From Maribacter sp. (lineage in GTDB: Bacteria; Bacteroidota; Bacteroidia; Flavobacteriales; Flavobacteriaceae): DNA of 54,522 bases. Below the pieces are notes generated by a model, which was not told the origin of the DNA, searched no databases, and worked only from the letters and a program-made list of their open reading frames with translations. Positions within the stretch are counted from its first letter, which is position 1. Each line of letters opens with the position of its first letter. Made by a program: the position numbers and the translations under genes. This document shows, one piece after another, positions 54,347 to 54,522 of the stretch. Location of the stretch: contig NZ_JADGES010000007.1 of the NCBI RefSeq assembly GCF_016744255.1, forward strand, positions 1 through 54,522. The letters are read 5' to 3'.

Positions 54347-54522
54347 TGTCCCGTCCTGAAATAGCGATACACTAAAACTTTAGTGTAATGAAAACATCAT
54401 TAAATATTGGCATTACCAAGCGCACCCAAAAAGATTACTCGCTCTCATTTAAACTCCAATTAGTTGAAGAAGTTGAGCAGGGTCAGTTAACAAAATCGCA
54501 GGCAAAGCTCAAATATGGTATT
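54347..54522 (+). mobile_element. left end of an IS3-family-like element, continuing beyond window
   Basis: The probable terminal repeat begins TGTCCCGTCCTGAAATAGCG at 54347, in the usual form for IS3-group ends in Bacteroidota, 8 bp after the stop codon of the TonB receptor. The element's transposase gene starts 41 bases inside. The right end and target duplication are not visible. Confidence 0.7.
54388..54522 (+). CDS. IS3-type transposase OrfA, N-terminal part
   Basis: The first 45 codons are open to the window edge. The sequence contains KDYSLSFKLQLVEEVEQG and LTKSQAKLKYGI, a helix-turn-helix of the transposase_8/OrfA type that binds the element's ends. The remainder, and the OrfB DDE integrase, lie outside the window. 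Intact so far: no stops or frameshifts. Confidence 0.8.
   Translation, partial: MKTSLNIGITKRTQKDYSLSFKLQLVEEVEQGQLTKSQAKLKYGI

Overview
The window looks like chromosome of a marine-type member of the Flavobacteriaceae (Bacteroidota). The evidence is its AT-rich composition, a type IX secretion C-terminal domain, a complete Bacteroides-aerotolerance (Bat) operon, Bacteroidota -7 boxes of the form TAnnTTTG, few Shine-Dalgarno sites, many lipoprotein signals, and a TonB-dependent receptor with an N-terminal carboxypeptidase-regulatory-like domain. It is mostly ordinary housekeeping and envelope chromosome, with one short decayed stretch and an IS3-type element entering at the right edge. No rRNA, tRNA or CRISPR was seen.

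Layout. 1-4455 (minus) is most of a very large alpha-2-macroglobulin lipoprotein with an intact thioester motif; its 3' end lies outside the window. 4774-7887 (plus) holds a CAP-domain lipoprotein, then 3-hydroxyanthranilate dioxygenase, a DUF1304 membrane protein and an ALDH7-type aldehyde dehydrogenase. 8223-9705 is an OmpA-like/HhH gene pair. 9778-13832 (minus) runs SPFH-GYF protein, zinc-ribbon membrane protein, metallophosphatase, acyl-ACP desaturase. 14116-22028 carries class II ribonucleotide reductase, a large T9SS-exported BNR-repeat protein, a small lipoprotein and a PfkB sugar kinase. 22025-23913 (minus) is an AlbA_2-domain protein translationally coupled to an SDR.

24159-33708 is the Bat operon (MoxR, DUF58, a two-TM BatD-like protein, BatA, B, C, D, E and a small membrane protein). 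It is closed by a perfect 21-bp inverted repeat. 33873-36385 is a beta-carbonic anhydrase next to a SulP anion transporter, probably a bicarbonate uptake pair. 36484-39538 is pheS, a small partner, a CYTH protein and DNA polymerase IV.

39539-43192 is a decay zone. It contains fragmentary coding remnants, an ornithine-cyclodeaminase-family gene, the wreck of an S37 (PS-10) serine peptidase recognised only by reading through stops and a frame change, an intact M24 Xaa-Pro-type peptidase, and a frameshifted, C-terminally clipped cytochrome c lipoprotein gene. Together the survivors and the relic suggest a former proline-peptide utilisation locus.

43193-51925 is scattered metabolism: a YheT-like hydrolase, nitronate monooxygenase, thioesterase, EamA transporter, ArsC/Spx-like protein, DinB-like protein, DUF3298 lipoprotein, a Cys/Met-metabolism PLP enzyme, NADP-type glutamate dehydrogenase with an upstream dyad, and recO. 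51927-54338 is a TonB-dependent receptor of the heme/hemoglobin type, followed 8 bp later by the left end of an IS3-like element. I did not find a clearly unprecedented multi-gene system. The most noteworthy items are the S37 relic, the cytochrome pseudogene ending in a palindrome, the SPFH/zinc-ribbon/phosphatase/desaturase unit, and several unusual inverted repeats.
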